A stretch of 9,201 nucleotides of DNA from Porphyromonadaceae bacterium UBA7555 (GTDB taxonomy: Bacteria; Bacteroidota; Bacteroidia; Bacteroidales; Muribaculaceae), in the NCBI GenBank assembly GCA_002478045.1, contig DLLT01000051.1, positions 1 to 9,201 on the forward strand, in the 5' to 3' direction. The notes beneath the pieces are model-generated. The model did not search any database. It saw only the letters and a list, made by a program, of their open reading frames with translations, and had not been told where the DNA came from. How positions within the stretch are numbered: position 1 is the first letter of the stretch; each line of letters begins with the position of its first letter. Shown one piece after another: positions 1-7,259 of the stretch. The translations under genes and the position numbers were made by a program.

Positions 1-613
1 CGATATTGCCGTTGTAGCACGGCGCGTATTCCAGCGTGTAGCCAAGGGAGGAAGCGTCTGTCCCCATGCCATATGTCGTTTGCTGAGATACCGGCCACGA
101 GTGTACATCGTAGGCATACTCGGTGACTGCCGCATCGCCGTGGCTCAGCCGTGCAAGCCGCCCTATGGCGTCGTACTCGCGCCGGATGACCGCCGTCGCC
201 CACCGTGACGATGCGGCGGGGCTTGCGGTATCATCATCGGCGTATTGTTCCGCTGCCAGGTCCAAGCCCGGCACCGGCACCGCCTTATCCACGCGTATAG
301 TTGTAGAGGTTAGTTGTCCGCAGCTGTCGTAAGCGTATTCTTCCTCCATATTAGGCAGGTATGACTCCGTGTAAGTATATGTGCGCTTGGAGACTGTGCC
401 ATCGTAGTTGTACGCGGTGCAGCGCCGTCCGCGGTTGTAGCCCGTGGCACAGCGTTGTATCTCGCGTCCCTCGCCGTCATAGTAGTAGGTCTCGTAGCCG
501 CTGCCGGTGTACATGCCGGTCAGCAGCCCGGTGGCAGAAGCCATGGCTCTTTCTGCATAGCCCTGTCTCGGTCCCGTAAATGAGGCAAAGATGCTTGGAC
601 GTCTCTTCTTCAT
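1..613 (-). CDS. RHS/YD-repeat protein, N-terminal part of module E (3' end beyond window)
   Basis: The reading frame is open from an ATG at 613 to the left edge, about 204 codons with no stop. An in-frame TAA lies two codons upstream of the ATG, so this is a true gene start. Visible motifs are GLLTGMYTG (about residues 29-37), which resembles the shell of Bacteroidetes RHS proteins, then YD motifs at about Y45-D46, Y70-D71, Y95-D96, Y147-D148 (YDAIGRL) and Y168-D169. There is no signal peptide and no N-terminal DUF6443 or delivery domain, so the gene is 5'-truncated compared with complete family members. Unlike modules B-D it begins well upstream of the conserved tail, and the shared tail and a toxin tip would be expected beyond position 1. 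It follows the second MORN-like gene by 65 bp. A loop at about residues 107-140, rich in Ala and Asp, interrupts the YD pattern. Family assignment is firm; function is not. Confidence 0.85.
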   Translation of the reverse strand, partial: MKKRRPSIFASFTGPRQGYAERAMASATGLLTGMYTGSGYETYYYDGEGREIQRCATGYNRGRRCTAYNYDGTVSKRTYTYTESYLPNMEEEYAYDSCGQLTSTTIRVDKAVPVPGLDLAAEQYADDDTASPAASSRWATAVIRREYDAIGRLARLSHGDAAVTEYAYDVHSWPVSQQTTYGMGTDASSLGYTLEYAPCYNGNI

Positions 614-678
614 ATTTTACTGAAGGGTAGTGCTATTCCCAAATGGTAGTGGGGTATGACTTCAATGAATGGCAACGA

Positions 679-1233
679 TTAGTTGTACTCTAATTCGCTG
701 CCTAATATTTCTTTAATCCAACATTCCGTATCGTTCGATATGGAAAATATCACCCAATATGTTCTTATGAGTTTATTGCCTTCATAATCATGTCTTAATC
801 CTATATAAGCTATATCTGTCGGATCAAGGCAATTATGATAGAGACAATCGTCATCTGATAAAACTGATATATGCGAAATGTAGAACAAAAGCAATCCATT
901 CGTGTCATAAACTTCCCATTGACCACATAGTCTATCGTTGTTATACTGACCTATGATATAATTACCCTTGCCAGACAAACGAGGGAATGACAGCCAAAAG
1001 CCGTTTTTCTTTCCATTAACTATATTTTTACACGTGATTGAACTCTCATTGCGTTCATACACGCAAACAGACCCATCTTCACGTGCAATAGTTACCGTAT
1101 CAAATTGCTGAAAAATACTGTCAAAATGTCTTACTTCAATGGTCCTCCCAAGAGCTATAAATGGTAACATCGATAAAAAAGCAATTATAAATGCTTTAAT
1201 GGTGCAGGCATATATGATCTTATTTGTTGTCAT
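679..1233 (-). CDS. Exported MORN_2/YwqK-like protein, second putative immunity gene of module D
   Basis: This 184-residue protein has a hydrophobic N-terminal stretch (about residues 8-29, ending FIALG) consistent with a signal peptide or membrane anchor. The middle carries two MORN_2-like units, NGKKNGFW (about 73-80) and GQYNNDRLCGQWEVYDTNG (about 95-113), the pattern seen in YwqK-family antitoxin annotations. It is clearly paralogous to the gene just upstream: they share the NG..(D/N)G.W unit, GQY(K/N)N...CG.W, an S.I.VLSDDD block (VLSDDD at about 124-129), YIGL and YW.IFS. It lies 8 bp after that gene and is the last gene of module D. It is probably an immunity protein kept after duplication, acting in the periplasm or at a membrane (inference). 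Which of the two paralogues neutralises the module D tip cannot be told. Confidence 0.75.
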   Translation of the reverse strand: MTTNKIIYACTIKAFIIAFLSMLPFIALGRTIEVRHFDSIFQQFDTVTIAREDGSVCVYERNESSITCKNIVNGKKNGFWLSFPRLSGKGNYIIGQYNNDRLCGQWEVYDTNGLLLFYISHISVLSDDDCLYHNCLDPTDIAYIGLRHDYEGNKLIRTYWVIFSISNDTECWIKEILGSELEYN

Positions 1234-1241
1234 AGCTGTAG

Positions 1242-1775
1242 TTATAATAGATTGTACGACTTTAAGAGTTGTTCTAATTGATTATCTCGTTTAATTACAA
1301 TGTAATTGATCTCAAAATCATCAGAGAAAATAGTCCAATATGACGATGACGCCACATTGCATCCGTCAAATTCAGTCCACAGTCCAATATATATCGGACC
1401 ATCAGTATCAAGTGCTTTGTGAAAGAAATTATCATCATCAGACAAAACCGTTATGTTTGAAATAGATGATAATTTGCAACCATTCACACCATATATATTC
1501 CAGACGCCACACATCACACCATTTTTATATTGCCCGGTAATACATGTTCCGTATCGTGACGGCAAAGATAACCATAATCCGTCTTTTACGCCATTAATTG
1601 TATTTTCAACAGTGATAAGTTGCTTTGATTTTTGATACAAGCAACCGGAATTATCGCCACGATCAATAATGATTGTGTCAACATCTCTAAATACGCTATC
1701 ATTGCAGCCATCGCCGGTCTTGCCGTATGCCGTCACACTAGCCAAAAACAAAAAGAGTACTATAATGAATCTCAT
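1242..1775 (-). CDS. Exported MORN_2/YwqK-like protein, first putative immunity gene of module D
   Basis: This 177-residue protein has a short typical signal peptide (MRFIIVLFLFLASVTAYG) and no lipobox cysteine, so a soluble periplasmic product is likely. Two MORN_2-like units follow: NGVKDGLW (about 61-68) and GQYKNGVMCGVWNIYGVNG (about 81-99), then the VLSDDD block (about 110-115) and YIGLW. It starts only 2 bp after the stop of the module D RHS-toxin gene, which suggests translational coupling and is the usual position of a cognate immunity gene. It is a clear paralogue of the next gene (679-1233). MORN_2 repeats occur in proteins annotated as YwqK-type antitoxins (family knowledge). Neutralising the L,D-transpeptidase-like tip is inferred from position only. 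Confidence 0.78.
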   Translation of the reverse strand: MRFIIVLFLFLASVTAYGKTGDGCNDSVFRDVDTIIIDRGDNSGCLYQKSKQLITVENTINGVKDGLWLSLPSRYGTCITGQYKNGVMCGVWNIYGVNGCKLSSISNITVLSDDDNFFHKALDTDGPIYIGLWTEFDGCNVASSSYWTIFSDDFEINYIVIKRDNQLEQLLKSYNLL

Positions 1776-1777
1776 AA

Positions 1778-2998
1778 CTACCTATTAACAATTACTCCAA
1801 CAACATCATTTGGATGCTGTGTAAATATCTTTATAAACTCGCTCCACTTTTTGATATCAATTAGAAAACAGCCCATAGAAACAGGCTTTTTGCTATTAGT
1901 CATACCCGTTAAATTATTTACACCGGGTTTGTGAATATTTATACCTCTTGCCTTTGTTGTGTTTTTATTCGAAGGATTTGGTTTGCCTAATTCAATAGAG
2001 TTGTTCCCAAAGTTTTTAGTTCCAACATCACCCATTCGCAGAGCAGCATAACTATTTTTATGTTTACCTACTTTTGCCTCATATCTCCCGGCCGGCACTG
2101 TTGCATATTTACTGGGATCGGAGGGATTCGTGCAAGCATCAAATTCCTCTGTCGTTCCATCAGCCTTGTAAACTGTTGCAGTAGAAGTTCCCATATTATA
2201 TTTATTCTTAGCATCAAATTCACCTTTTGTTCCTGCATCAGAAAATGATATTGCCTGAACATAACAATCCGGGCGCAGTTCTTTCACTTCATTGCCATCT
2301 TTGTCTTTTGTGTAAATGTATGCATCTTTTGCATCAATCCATACAAAGGTGTTGTAGTCCTCAGCAGACTCATCAGATACATATTTCCATTCATTACCTG
2401 TCGGATCTACATATCGTATCGGATTTCCTCCGCAGAACAGGTAAGGTGACTGGTCGGGATGCTTTTCGCACAACTTATCCATGCTGTTAAACCGTGTCTC
2501 GGAGGGGACGCTCATGCGGGCGCCGTAGATGTACTCGTTCAGGCCGTCGCGGCGGACGTACTCCTTGCCGCCGTAAAGATAGGGATTGGAGAACGTGGAT
2601 GCGGAAGTCGTAGCAGACATCGGCGGTTCGGGATCGGAGATGCCGAAGCCGGCGGAGGCGGAGGGGTCGCGGTGGGGCTCGCCGTAGGGATAGTAGGAAG
2701 TGGACTGGACGAGCGTGCCATCTGAGCGGATGACGGCGATGTTGCTGCCGAGGTAGTCGGTGACGTAGTAGTGCGGCACGAGGTCGGCATCGAAGTAGCC
2801 GCCGGCGAAGCGCAGCATCTCCAGGGTGTCGGCCTTAGAGTTGCCGGCACCGCCGCGCAAGACGTGCCCATCGCCGCTGTACGCACGCAGACACGTGCGG
2901 CGCGTGCGCTCGGGAAGCGCACCGGCTGAGACAGGCGTCACCGCCGTCTCGTAGGACGTTGAGAAATGATTGCGTGCAACTATTTGTAGTAGAACCAT
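1778..2998 (-). CDS. Orphan RHS tail with L,D-transpeptidase/DUF5675-like tip (module D)
   Basis: The protein has 406 residues. Residues about 10-201 are the conserved RHS core: YYPYGEP, NPYLYGGKEY, YIYGARM, SPYLFCGGNP, ending YVDPTG at 196-201. The RHS shell and N-terminus are missing. The first nine residues (MVLLQIVAR) are unrelated to the other copies, so the ATG at 2998 is a start gained at the truncation point. The tip (202-406) is unique in the window. VPAGRYEAKV (about 301-310) is followed by INIHKPG with H356 and, 17 residues later, S374-M-G-C377. This matches the spacing of the L,D-transpeptidase motif H-X14-17-(S/T)HGC, with Met replacing the second His. DUF5675-like domains with a P-A-G-x-Y segment and an H...GC pair are the main alternative. 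Action on peptidoglycan or another envelope target is inferred. Two paralogous candidate immunity genes follow at 2 bp. Confidence 0.8.
   Translation of the reverse strand: MVLLQIVARNHFSTSYETAVTPVSAGALPERTRRTCLRAYSGDGHVLRGGAGNSKADTLEMLRFAGGYFDADLVPHYYVTDYLGSNIAVIRSDGTLVQSTSYYPYGEPHRDPSASAGFGISDPEPPMSATTSASTFSNPYLYGGKEYVRRDGLNEYIYGARMSVPSETRFNSMDKLCEKHPDQSPYLFCGGNPIRYVDPTGNEWKYVSDESAEDYNTFVWIDAKDAYIYTKDKDGNEVKELRPDCYVQAISFSDAGTKGEFDAKNKYNMGTSTATVYKADGTTEEFDACTNPSDPSKYATVPAGRYEAKVGKHKNSYAALRMGDVGTKNFGNNSIELGKPNPSNKNTTKARGINIHKPGVNNLTGMTNSKKPVSMGCFLIDIKKWSEFIKIFTQHPNDVVGVIVNR
2396..2971 (-). repeat. RHS core repeat, copy D (576 bp)
   Basis: Homology begins at NHFSTSYET, the latest 5' border of the four. 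The 576-bp length equals the matching part of A (597 bp) minus the 21-bp linker. The 3' edge is the DPTG codons. Confidence 0.9.
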
Positions 2999-3027
2999 CG
3001 ACTATTGAGAACTACTTTTTTGAGAGG

Positions 3028-3786
3028 CTATTTTTCGGCGTATGGGAATAACACCTTGTAAAATGCCTCAGGATTATCAAACTTGTATGGTGCTATACGT
3101 TCATCGTCAAGCACTGACGTGAGCGGTTTGGATGGATCTTTAGAAACATAGTCAACGCACATGATAATGCCGGTAAATCTATTTATGAGTTTTGCTTTCA
3201 TCATGCACAATACGGCTTTGTTCGTTGGTGGGTCAAATGGCACTACATAGAAGTTCTCGTATGGGCTTTTTTTGAGATCCTCTTCATCCCAAAAGCCTAT
3301 ACGTTCATATATCCACCATAGCTTTGTATCGACCCAATCACTAAAGTCACTATATTTATCATAAAAAATATCTGTACCATCTTTTTCCCCAAATATTGGT
3401 ATAGGACCGGGGTAGAACATGTTCTCAAGAAAAATAAAGCCGGATGTTGCTATGGTCAGGTAGCAATATGGAGATTTTATTAGTTCTTTTTCGGTGATAT
3501 CGCAGGAAAGGTCGGCTTTATCAATATCTACTATAATGTATGGGTGTAGCGTCTTTTTTCCAAGCAAGAAAGTCATATTTGCTTGATATACGGAATCTAA
3601 CAGATAAATATTAACACCGCCATCATCATTAAAATAACGATTGGTTAAACCTTCCGGATACTCATCCGGCGTAGCTTTGTCTTTAACTAATACCGTTTGT
3701 GTAAAACACATAATAACACTTAGCAACATCACCATTGCAATAAATGTCCGTTTGCGCCTAATGCTTTTGAGATTCTGTAACTTCAT
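3028..3786 (-). CDS. Membrane-anchored or exported protein, putative immunity to module C metzincin
   Basis: I do not recognise this 252-residue protein. It begins with a basic segment (KLQNLKSIRRKR) followed by a hydrophobic stretch at about residues 15-31 (FIAMVMLLSVIMCF), consistent with an uncleaved anchor or signal peptide. The remainder is soluble, rich in aromatic and acidic residues (for example LWWIYERIGFWDEEDL at about 153-168), with no catalytic motif I can name. The start at 3786 lies inside the 3' end of the module C toxin gene, a 29-bp overlap in a different frame, which implies coupled translation. That position, the small size and the lack of enzyme motifs support an immunity role. 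An exported inhibitor of a secreted metalloprotease is the natural reading (inference). A later Met at residue 18 would remove the basic n-region, so the first ATG is preferred. Composition is more AT-rich than the RHS core. Confidence 0.65.
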   Translation of the reverse strand: MKLQNLKSIRRKRTFIAMVMLLSVIMCFTQTVLVKDKATPDEYPEGLTNRYFNDDGGVNIYLLDSVYQANMTFLLGKKTLHPYIIVDIDKADLSCDITEKELIKSPYCYLTIATSGFIFLENMFYPGPIPIFGEKDGTDIFYDKYSDFSDWVDTKLWWIYERIGFWDEEDLKKSPYENFYVVPFDPPTNKAVLCMMKAKLINRFTGIIMCVDYVSKDPSKPLTSVLDDERIAPYKFDNPEAFYKVLFPYAEK

Positions 3787-5041
3787 ATTTCCATTCTATT
3801 TTTTTGATTTCTTCTTCATTATCCAAATGTCCTTTGCCCATCTCTGTCCCATTCTCGTCTTTCAGAACAACTCCTGTAATGGCATTTTCAAGTATGGCTT
3901 TTATTTCTGTCATAGATACCACCTTTGTCCGTTTGGGAGAATTCCCTATAGGATACATCAGACCGGCATTTGAAGAGTGTAATAGTCCCAAAGAGTGGCC
4001 TACTTCGTGAGGTCCGGTAAGCTCCACCCTGTCTGCTTCTGATATCTTTATCAACCTGTTTGAATACGATCCTGCAGAAGCTCTATTCTTCTTGTCGTTT
4101 GGAATAGTTGGCACAGTCATATACAAATTGCCGGCTTTGTCATCTTTCATTGCATAAGTTATAGATTTGCGCTGTTCCAAGTCCTCTCCATTTGGAGTTT
4201 TATATGGATTAACTTCGTGATACGACAATGCAAAGTTTATGGTATACCCATCCATAGCATATTGTCCGCTGAGATCGTTCCAAAAACCGATGGCCGCGGA
4301 CACTGATCCGACATCACTTTTATAAACATAGTAATTTGCTGATACTGTGATTGTCTGCTCTTCGTGGTTCACTTTCACGTGGTAGTCATTGCCCGAATCA
4401 TCTCCAAACCGTATCGGATTTCCACCGCAGAACAGGTACGGGGACTGGTCGGGGTGCTTTTCGCACAACCTGTCCATGCCATTAAACCGGGTTTGAGAGG
4501 GGACACACATGCGGGCGCCGTAGATGTACTCGCGCAGGCCGTCGCGGCGGACGTACTCCTTGCCGCCGTAAAGATAGGGATTGGAGAATGTGGATGCGGA
4601 AGTCGTAGCAGACATCGGCGGTTCGGGATCGGAGATGCCGAAGCCGGCTGAGGCTGCGGGGTCGCGGTGGGGCTCGCCGTAGGGATAGTAGGAAGTGGAC
4701 TGGACGAGCGTGCCATCTGAGCGGATGACGGCGATGTTGCTGCCGAGGTAGTCGGTGATGTAGTAGTGGGGCACGAGGTTGGCGTCGAAATAGCCGCCGG
4801 CGAAGCGGATCATCTCCAAGGTGTCGGCCGCGGAATTGCCGGCACCGCCGCACAAGACGTGCCCGTCACCGCTGTACGCGCGCACGAACGTGCGGCGCGT
4901 GCGTCCCGGTCGCATCCCGGCGGAAGCGGGTGCTACAGCTGTCTCATACGATGTCGAGAGATGATTGCCGAGTGCGTCCCAGCTACCTTTGCTTTTTGTG
5001 TAACCCATTGACATCACCGTCCGTCCCTTTTCCGTTTTCAT
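3758..5041 (-). CDS. Orphan RHS tail with metzincin metalloprotease tip (module C)
   Basis: The protein has 427 residues. A nonhomologous start (residues 1-19) leads into the RHS core at S20-W-D-A-L-G, which runs to about residue 217. The core ends in FGDDSG rather than the YVDPTG of the other copies, so the Asp-Pro junction is lost. The tip (about 218-427) carries H345-E-V-G-H349-S-L-G-L-L-H355, an exact HExxHxxGxxH metzincin zinc site: three His ligands and a catalytic Glu346. It is followed by L361-M362-Y363-P364, a plausible Met-turn. Metzincins are zinc endopeptidases (family knowledge), so a protein-cleaving effector is expected; its substrate is unknown. The gene starts 6 bp after the previous immunity candidate and overlaps the following one by 29 bp. 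It lacks the RHS shell and any delivery domain. Protease assignment is strong; the toxin role is inferred from the RHS context. Confidence 0.87.
   Translation of the reverse strand: MKTEKGRTVMSMGYTKSKGSWDALGNHLSTSYETAVAPASAGMRPGRTRRTFVRAYSGDGHVLCGGAGNSAADTLEMIRFAGGYFDANLVPHYYITDYLGSNIAVIRSDGTLVQSTSYYPYGEPHRDPAASAGFGISDPEPPMSATTSASTFSNPYLYGGKEYVRRDGLREYIYGARMCVPSQTRFNGMDRLCEKHPDQSPYLFCGGNPIRFGDDSGNDYHVKVNHEEQTITVSANYYVYKSDVGSVSAAIGFWNDLSGQYAMDGYTINFALSYHEVNPYKTPNGEDLEQRKSITYAMKDDKAGNLYMTVPTIPNDKKNRASAGSYSNRLIKISEADRVELTGPHEVGHSLGLLHSSNAGLMYPIGNSPKRTKVVSMTEIKAILENAITGVVLKDENGTEMGKGHLDNEEEIKKIEWKYEVTESQKH
4391..4984 (-). repeat. RHS core repeat, copy C (594 bp)
   Basis: Homology begins at SWDALGNH, 66 bp further into the core than in A. 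The 594-bp length equals the matching part of A (615 bp) minus the 21-bp linker. The 3' edge is altered, with GDDSG in place of VDPTG. Confidence 0.9.
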
Positions 5042-5047
5042 CGGTTA

Positions 5048-5857
5048 TCAATTAGCTTTCATATACTCCTGCTTACGGATATACCAGCGTTCGTACTCTA
5101 TCGGATAAGACTTTACAGCTTTTTTATAATCCTTGTAGAGGGAATCCTTGTCAATACCATATCGATTTATCAGATGAGGGAAACGCACCATCTGAAACGG
5201 GCTATTAAACAACTTGTATGGGCCGGTATATATATATGGAATAAAGCCGTCTATATAGCTGTATGGGATGCTGACATGCCTGCCCAAGTCTAAAATATCA
5301 ATAGAAGGCCTATGCCCATGCGTGTAATCCTCCGGTTTGATGAATATGCCTATTGAATCTTCTCCTATAATGCAACATAATCTGTTGCGCCATTGTGTGG
5401 TATGCCCTTTTTCATACTCTCTGGGAACAATTCTTCCGAAGGGCTTTCCCGAATACATATCAGTATCCGATAAATACTCGTTGGAACATAATTCCGAGTC
5501 CGTAAGTGGCTGTTGATTATTACCTACAAAATACTCGGAATTGTCTTCGGACAACACCAATGTATCTCCACTTATTGCCCAAACGTTTTCATAAACATAG
5601 TTAGTATCATTCAGCCATGACTGTTTACAGGTGTACGTGCTATCCTTTCTAAGAACTAAAAGCCCCACTGCTGTAACATCTCCGACTCCATTAAAAACGA
5701 TCGAATATAAATTAAAAGCCGCATAGCCGGCCGAAAGTATAATCGAATCCAATTTCGCCTTTCCGGACATCGGCATTGTCGCAATACTTGATGCGCCGAA
5801 TATAGACAGTATTGGTAATAAAAATGCAAGTAACAGTATTCTATGCTTTTTTCTCAT
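5048..5857 (-). CDS. Exported protein, putative immunity to module B zincin tip
   Basis: This 269-residue protein is not a family I recognise. MRKKHRILLLAFLLPILSIF followed by GASS is a good Sec signal peptide with a basic n-region, a hydrophobic core and small residues near the cleavage site; there is no lipobox cysteine. A segment at about 67-103 alternates hydrophobic and polar residues (VGLLVLRKDSTY, then VWAISGDTLVLSED), like the strand and turn pattern of lipocalin-like or other beta-barrel proteins. The C-terminal third is rich in Tyr and Lys. It lies 12 bp after the stop of the broken module B toxin gene and 6 bp before module C. It remains fully open although its partner is frameshifted, as expected if immunity is still selected. 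The immunity role is inferred from position, size and export signal. Confidence 0.65.
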   Translation of the reverse strand: MRKKHRILLLAFLLPILSIFGASSIATMPMSGKAKLDSIILSAGYAAFNLYSIVFNGVGDVTAVGLLVLRKDSTYTCKQSWLNDTNYVYENVWAISGDTLVLSEDNSEYFVGNNQQPLTDSELCSNEYLSDTDMYSGKPFGRIVPREYEKGHTTQWRNRLCCIIGEDSIGIFIKPEDYTHGHRPSIDILDLGRHVSIPYSYIDGFIPYIYTGPYKLFNSPFQMVRFPHLINRYGIDKDSLYKDYKKAVKSYPIEYERWYIRKQEYMKAN

Positions 5858-6514
5858 ATATCTAACAAGTTATGGTCTGAAAATCTTTCCGTTGCGAGTT
5901 CTAACAACCCTGTTGAACGTTTTAGCTTTTTCGTTTATACCGGGATAATCAGAAGGCGCAATGTCTCCTATGCCTCTTTGTTTTCGTCTGATTTTCCTAT
6001 ATTGCGGATTGCCAAGTATTCCCTGATTGTCGGTATGTCGCCCCGAAAACAGCTCTTCTCGGTCATACGCGGCACGTTCGTCTGTTAGGTCATAGCATAT
6101 TACGCCTTTCGATTGCATCAGCATTCCTCCATGACCTGCAGCTAAGTCCAAATCTCCATTAAGAAATTGGTAGCCATGTTTAAATTCATGTGCGGTATCA
6201 CCCAAGCGCAAGTTCTTTATGTCATTTGATTCATTCTTCTGAAACATATATGATGGATACGCAAATGTTACGGCATCATTATCCATATTATAATAAATGT
6301 GAGGCGCATTGCTAACACCTTGCGACTCGCATTTTTCCTCGCCAAAAACCTCGACATCAAATTTCTGATCGCTAACAAGCATTGTCCCTATTTCTTGGAT
6401 TACTTGGGCATACTTTTCTTTGTCCTCTTTCGATATATCGCTATTTTGCATCCTTGAAAACGCCTCTGCCACCAACTCCTTAGCATAAGGAATTGCATTG
6501 TCTGTGAAAATTAA

Positions 6515-7197
6515 CCCGGTCGGATCTACATATCGTATCGGATTTCCTCCGCAGAACAGGTAAGGTGACTGGTCGGGATGCTTTTCGCACAGCTTGTCCA
6601 TGCTGTTAAACCGTGTCTCGGAGGGGACGCTCATGCGGGCGCCGTAGATGTACTCGTTCAGGCCATCGCGGCGGACGTACTCCTTGCCGCCGTAAAGATA
6701 AGGATTGGAGAATGTGGATGCGGTGGCGGAATCGCTTGATGCGGAAGCCGTGGCAGACATTGGCAGGGCGGGTTCGGAGATGCCGAAGCCGGCGGAGGCG
6801 GTGGGGTCGCGGTGAGGCTCGCCGTAAGGATAGTAGGTGGCGGACTGGACGAGGATGCCGTCGGCGCGGATGACGGCGGTGTTGCTGCCAAGGTAGTCGG
6901 CGACGTAGTAGTGGGGGACGAGGTTGGCGTCGAAATAGCCGCCGGCGAAGCGGATCATCTCCAGCGTGTCGGCCGCGAAATTGCCGGCGCCGCCGCGCAA
7001 GACGTGTCCGTCACCACTGTACGCACGTATCGAAGTGCGGCGCGTGCGCCCGGGAAGGCATGCCGGCGGAAACCGGCGCTACGGATGTCTCGTAGGACGT
7101 GTACAGATGATTGCCCAAGTGCGTCCCAGCTCAAACGCTGCCGGTGGCCGCCTTCAATGTCGTACTGCATCGGGTGGCCGTCGGCATTCCATCGCGT
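6515..7197 (-). repeat. RHS core repeat, copy B (683 bp, two extra bases)
   Basis: This is the same segment as copy A, with single-base insertions at 7117/7118 and 7060. Its final part (about 6515-6715) is closest to copy D rather than to A or C, while its linker matches A. That mosaic pattern suggests exchange between copies. Confidence 0.9.
6717..6744. repeat. 7-bp direct repeats (gatgcgg) flanking a linker indel, copy B
   Basis: The heptamer occurs at 6717-6723 and 6738-6744 with the same 21-bp spacing as in copy A. The single-heptamer state of C (4593-4599) and D (2598-2604) is what slippage between these repeats would leave. Confidence 0.8.
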
Positions 7198-7259
7198 GTG
7201 GCCGATGATGGATGCGTTAATATGCTGTGTTTGCCATTTCATAGATGCGCCTGACGTCC

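Larger units (their letters stand above)
5870..7242 (-). pseudogene. Frameshifted orphan RHS tail with HExxH zincin-like tip (module B)
   Basis: The core starts in one frame (ATG at 7242, RHS homology from T-R-W-N-A-D-G) and leaves it after SWDALG. Compared with module A there is an extra A at 7117/7118 and another at 7060. The shared block is 683 bp here and 681 bp in A, exactly the two extra bases. The RHS frame is recovered only after the second insertion and then runs to 5870. Within that frame the first available start is a TTG at 7000, giving a 376-residue product. In its numbering the core ends at YVDPTG (157-162). The tip carries H271-E-F-K-H275-G-Y-Q-F, and E308 in DERAAY is a possible third zinc ligand. 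The tip resembles that of module A. Loss of function is likely unless translation restarts internally or the insertions are assembly errors. An intact immunity candidate follows at 12 bp. Confidence 0.8.

Noticed and set aside
123..579. Two small plus-strand open frames at the left edge
   Set aside because: They lie opposite the module E RHS gene, whose minus-strand frame is open with clear YD motifs; the plus-strand translations are low-complexity Arg/Ser/Cys-rich.
614..678. Possible Bacteroidetes promoter (TACCATTTG on the minus strand) before module E
   Set aside because: The spacing differs from the TAnnTTTG consensus and no convincing -33 element is visible. This 65-bp gap is the longest in the window, so a promoter is possible but not supported.
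1632..1934. Plus-strand open frame spanning the start of the MORN-like gene and the end of module D
   Set aside because: It runs antisense across two supported genes and shows no domain pattern.
2459..2725. Plus-strand open frames opposite the RHS cores (also 4364-4651, 6613-6873, 6812-7276, 8438-8713)
   Set aside because: They recur at the same place opposite each core copy, consist of Ala/Gly/Arg/Val-rich translations of GC-rich antisense DNA, and are explained by the conserved minus-strand RHS frame.
2539..2922. Alternative minus-strand frames inside the cores (also 4375-4716, 4482-4853, 6658-6891)
   Set aside because: They are Pro/Ser/Thr/Arg-rich out-of-frame readings of the RHS core with no conserved motif of their own.
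5870..7000. TTG at 7000 as the start of a healthy independent gene
   Set aside because: It falls inside the conserved GHVLRGGAG core motif, and the RHS core continues upstream in shifted frames, so it is better explained as the rest of a frameshifted copy.
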